NCBI RefSeq assembly: GCF_026151205.1
Contig: NC_087084.1
Span: 10,505,453 to 10,569,452 of the forward strand
DNA: 64,000 bases
From: Bolinopsis microptera
Taxonomy: Eukaryota; Ctenophora; Tentaculata; Lobata; Bolinopsidae
Reading direction: 5' to 3'
Shown: positions 62,001 through 64,000 of the stretch, one piece after another
How the letters are laid out: each line of letters begins with the position of its first letter
How positions within the stretch are numbered: the first letter of the stretch is position 1
Position numbers and translations under genes: made by a program
The notes under the pieces: model-generated
Database searches by the model: none
Told to the model about the DNA's origin: nothing
The model's input: the letters and a program-made list of their open reading frames with translations, nothing else

Positions 62001-64000
62001 CTTTTAATTGAAAATTGTCCAATAAAACCCCTAAAATAAACCACCTAAGATATTAAACAAAGAAAATGTCTGACCCCAAGCGATAATAGCACTGTCACTC
62101 CTCTCCTTGCCCTCAACCCTGACCCTAACTGGAGGGTTAGGAAGTCCAGCCCTAGTTGTGAACATTACCACAGCACTCGGCTTACTTTCTCCCGCTACAT
62201 TACCTGAGTAAACCTGAGAGAGAGAATGGTGTGACGTCATAGGGTAGTGTGTGACGTCATAGGGTGGTGTGTGACGTCACAGAATTTTGGATTTATGTTT
62301 ACAGCGAAATTCTTGATAGGTTTAGTTCCTTTGCAATCACAAATATTCATGAGTTTCAAAGTTCCTGAATGCCAACCGTGATATAAGTTTCTGAGTTTGA
62401 TGTTTCTCTAAGATGTCACGTGACATGTTACTAACCCTGAACTTGTATCTGGTGGATCTAGTGAGGTTGGGAATGTGGCATTCTTGTAATTCTCCGTCAT
62501 AAACACTGATAAAACCGTACTCTGTTTCTTGTTCCACGTTGTACCCTGTCACTTCCGCTGTAAACATTGTAAACATGTGAATATAATAATATAAAGTAGA
62601 GTCTCAATAAAACCCCATCATCTGAACCCCCCCCCCCCCCACAGAATGTGTCCTTCATTTCTAAAGATCCACCAACTACAGTCTCCTTTTGTGGGACCTA
62701 CCGGCTACCATCTAAGGCTCTATCACACGTGTTGTGACGTAATATCACGTGTTGTGACGTAATATCACGTGGTGTGACGTAATATCACGTGGTATGGCGG
62801 CTGACGCAATCCGAGGAATATAACATCCACCCCACTACAGCACATATTATAATAATTAAAACTCGGGTCCTATAATATCCCAGACAATACGTCACACAGA
62901 TACTGGTTTCTACTGGTTACTGGATTCTCCACAGAGTGCAAAGTGTGCAGATTATTACAACACTGCAGCAGCAGGGTTATAGCTAAATATGGAGTTTTGA
63001 TTAAAGAAGTGTCCACTTAACTTGGTTAAAGACCCCCCAATCAGTATCATTGCACAATGCACAGTTACCAGTTAAATACTATAGTTACTCAGAGCAGAGG
63101 ATTGTGCAATAATCTACAGCCCCAGATTTAATAAATTTCAAAAAACTGTTTCACAATCAGCTCCACAGGAAACGGCAGATGTACATCATAACACTGCACT
63201 TAACTCTATTTTTATTTAAGTTAATAGTAAATTAAAGAAGATAACTATCTAGTATCTAACCTCCTCCGTTATCATTAGGAGGACTCCAGCAAATAGTTAG
63301 AGAAGTCTCTGAAGCTTGTCCCAGGTAAATACAGGTAGGAGGATTGGGAACTCCAAATCCAGTACGACAAGTTCCTGTCTCACTCCTCTCACTGAAATAA
63401 AGTGTGACGTCATAATACGTGTAGTGTGACGTTATAACACGTGATAGTTATTTTTTCAGGGGAAAACTATAAATCGAACAGTACGTTTAAAATAAATAAC
63501 TTGAATTTAAATGTTTCGCAGAAATATGGAAACATAAAACAATTAGTGCAAGGTCACACCACGTGACATGAATATGACGTCACACCACGTGACAAGTAAC
63601 TCACCTCTCCCCCATCTCGTTAACAGCAGACACAGAGAAGTTGTACTCAGTCCCCGGCTTGAGTCCTGTTATTTTGTATTGTCTCTCGTAACACCTAACC
63701 AGCTCCCTCCACCCTCCTCCCCCTTCGTCCCAGTAGAGGATGTAGTGTGTTATTGCACACCCGTTATTAGCTGCAGTCTGGTGGAACAAGTTGGTTATTA
63801 TCAGTTGAGGACACATATTGAACTCAGAAGGGTTGTGAAATGTAAATTCTTTGTAAGCTCGTTGTGTCTACGTTAGAATTTGTCTGTATTAAAGTAACAC
63901 GTGACATGACGTCACACCACGTGACGGTTACTAACGTTCCACTTGACGTTGAGAGAGGATTTAGTAGCACCCCCAGGTCGAGGAGGTTGAGGTTTAGAGG
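53045..64000 (-). CDS. FNDC3-like tail-anchored fibronectin type III protein (3' 17 exons; N-terminus beyond window)
   Basis: FNDC3A/B are ER/Golgi-associated proteins with nine FN3 domains and a C-terminal membrane anchor. In-phase minus exons run from the right edge: to 63936, 63777-63605, 63391-63261, 62557-62436, 62214-62075 (one edge uncertain by 1 bp), 61926-61755, 61565-61420, 58561-58439, 58207-58050, 57582-57508, 57337-57170, 56936-56808, 56671-56595, 54356-54204, 54026-53857, 53604-53486 and 53347-53045, about 807 aa. At least seven FN3 domains are visible from Trp and Tyr-x-Phe/Val-Arg-Val strands (LTICWSPPNDNGG, YKFRVYSGNVAGESKPS, YKVRVQAVNSVGSGQF, TDYRIRVCGVNNAGTGPW). The C-terminus has an acidic/basic linker, then a hydrophobic end (VVVFILLAMCLPAVLTVVYF), a tail anchor. 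Its 2.9-kb intron holds a Penelope-like element in antisense. The gene continues past 64000. Confidence 0.85.
54475..54640. repeat. Two adjacent GC-rich hairpins with GAA loops
   Basis: GTGCACGC-GAA-GCGTGCAC (54543-54561) is a perfect 8-bp stem. It is followed by a 22-bp stem (arms 54560-54581 and 54585-54606, 20 of 22 paired) again closed by GAA, then TTTTT. Before them, CCCCCTTTACTAT is repeated three times (54478-54530). The GC content is far above the surroundings. Such GAA-loop palindromes often mark transposon ends; the element here was not delimited. Confidence 0.7.
56009..56514. mobile_element. 506-bp foldback element in FNDC3-like intron
   Basis: Inverted arms of about 151 bp each (56009-56159 and 56364-56514), virtually identical, flank a roughly 204-bp spacer. 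The arms start TTTTACCAAAACCCATAATC and end near CATTCATTCA. No coding capacity. A target duplication is not obvious. Confidence 0.85.
57070..57169. repeat. Tandem GGTTACTAAGT repeat abutting a splice donor
   Basis: Irregular copies of GGTTACTAAGTG and GATAACTAAATG. On the gene strand they read GTTAGTAACC, and the first copy is itself the donor of the FNDC3-like exon 57337-57170, so several donor-like sites follow one another. Confidence 0.65.
59197..61029 (+). CDS. Penelope-like retroelement polyprotein (RT + GIY-YIG endonuclease)
   Basis: Penelope-like elements use a telomerase-like RT fused to a GIY-YIG nuclease. This 610-codon frame has no internal stop. RT landmarks: LYGQPKIHKPGAPIRPVVSF (about 107-126); motif A SLDVQSLYT (Asp177); motif B DEGGTMGSPL (237-246); motif C FVDD (276-279, replacing the usual YVDD); then FLDVLIHP and VYRKPTHTNLY. 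The nuclease (about 478-515) shows YEISCSQCPSKYAGQTY, RPLVHRMKEH and a downstream HHALTTGHTISW. The ORF is shorter than most complete ones (often 700 aa or more), so the N-terminus may be truncated. The coding strand is strikingly C-rich and G-poor, unlike the AT-rich host genes. It lies in an FNDC3-like intron, opposite to that gene. Confidence 0.92.
   Translation: MSDILLSDVTGYPASLSRVYFCINLVQTKKGLPADKGNATVVLTHDQYITKVTDHLSSGSYTLLTKDPTQSVTTKLQKVLKKLHTDKKITTDLYHKMRNLHPRWPQLYGQPKIHKPGAPIRPVVSFYNTPLQALHKVLASFLKPLAQNPLRLKDSSDFKHRFDSSLNPSFHYHASLDVQSLYTSCDMRLSLKTVISSFEQNPSRLPSNVTTTTIGSLINFCLDNSYLEFNGSFYSQDEGGTMGSPLIVELAEIRLAEIETLALSSCPDPPNTYSHFVDDGLGSFRDRNHAESFLTFLNSLTEDLNFTQEHPSTDGTIPFLDVLIHPDKSTSVYRKPTHTNLYTKYSSCTTNSSKNAVIRSLTRRAHNICSPQHLDDELQTVRHVCLQNGFPPHRITTIMDEVQRKFTNPSRHQSLASFNRQTREHALSVSLPFHPSLSKPISKILGQHDIKVTHSSATSLRNLLTKTKTTPPTHLTPNTIYEISCSQCPSKYAGQTYRPLVHRMKEHERCYRLNNAIDESTDRIKSAPAHHALTTGHTISWNNIEVLKSLTSRSQLDLTEHAAIQIRQPAMNRTDRAPKCSSLWDPILPKIAKSLKSRPSGISFSTSTED
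61030..61165 (+). mobile_element. 3' region of the Penelope-like element with possible hammerhead core
   Basis: After the stop come a C-rich stretch, a TATA-like CATATAAG (61110-61117), then GCTGACGA (61142-61149) and TTGAAAGC about 20 bases on. CTGANGA...GAAA is the catalytic-core pattern of hammerhead ribozymes, which many Penelope-like elements carry in their terminal repeats. The stem between the two core parts is imperfect here, so this is a candidate only. No second copy was found 5' of the ORF. Confidence 0.4.
61585..61745. repeat. CACGTGG/TGTGACGTCAT tandem cluster
   Basis: About seven copies of a 20-23-bp unit GTGTGACGTCATACCACGTG, with variants such as GTGACGTAATAACACGTGG, filling the intron between two FNDC3-like exons. 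It is the longest intronic cluster of this motif in the window. Confidence 0.9.

Overview
The window is AT-rich animal (metazoan) DNA. The genes have many short exons with GT-AG introns of about 100-400 bp and encode animal families: BTB-Kelch, SAE1, EDRF1 and an FNDC3-like fibronectin type III protein. CR1/L2-like and other non-LTR retrotransposon remnants, a Penelope-like element, hAT-like MITEs and satellite DNA point to an invertebrate, possibly an early-branching one. The sequence does not fix the species. All exon models were built by hand from splice sites, phase continuity and family likeness.

Layout. 1-2379: 3' end of a non-LTR retrotransposon, a decayed copy of a BTB exon, and two small hAT-like elements with 8-bp target duplications. 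2380-7806 (+): a complete 12-exon BTB-BACK-Kelch gene with a 1.5-kb TTAA-flanked element in one intron. 9083-10989 (+): seven-exon SAE1, a SUMO E1 subunit. 11767-36802 (+): 20-exon EDRF1 ortholog. Its early intron holds about 1.4 kb of suspect, homopolymer-rich sequence (13130-14540). Its twelfth intron (14.1 kb) holds a 366-bp satellite array interrupted by a 7.3-kb palindromic element. 37163-37236 (+): tRNA-Thr(AGT). 38279-41045 (-): a five-exon membrane-protein candidate with a long disordered tail of PRDV-type repeats. 41046-47460: mostly intergenic, with a mariner-like MITE and a 9-bp minisatellite. 47461-49546 (+): six-exon gene of unknown function. 50667-51754 (-): small membrane/zinc-ribbon gene whose intron holds a pentanucleotide satellite. 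53045-64000 (-): 3' 17 exons of an FNDC3-like tail-anchored FN3 protein, open at the right edge. One of its introns carries a nearly intact Penelope-like element (RT plus GIY-YIG) in antisense.

Two short repeat families mark introns across the window. One is (TTTCAC)n, often supplying the pyrimidine tract before a 3' splice site. The other is a roughly 20-bp motif joining an E-box-like CACGTG to a CRE-like TGACGTCA. The second motif also makes up much of a coding exon (38279-39473), where it is read as PRDV repeats. That coding/intronic sharing, and the satellite-palindrome nest, are the most unusual features.

The host genes are unrelated housekeeping or signalling genes and show no operon-like logic. 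Several start codons sit just after an acceptor-like AG, which fits either 5'-UTR introns or spliced-leader trans-splicing.
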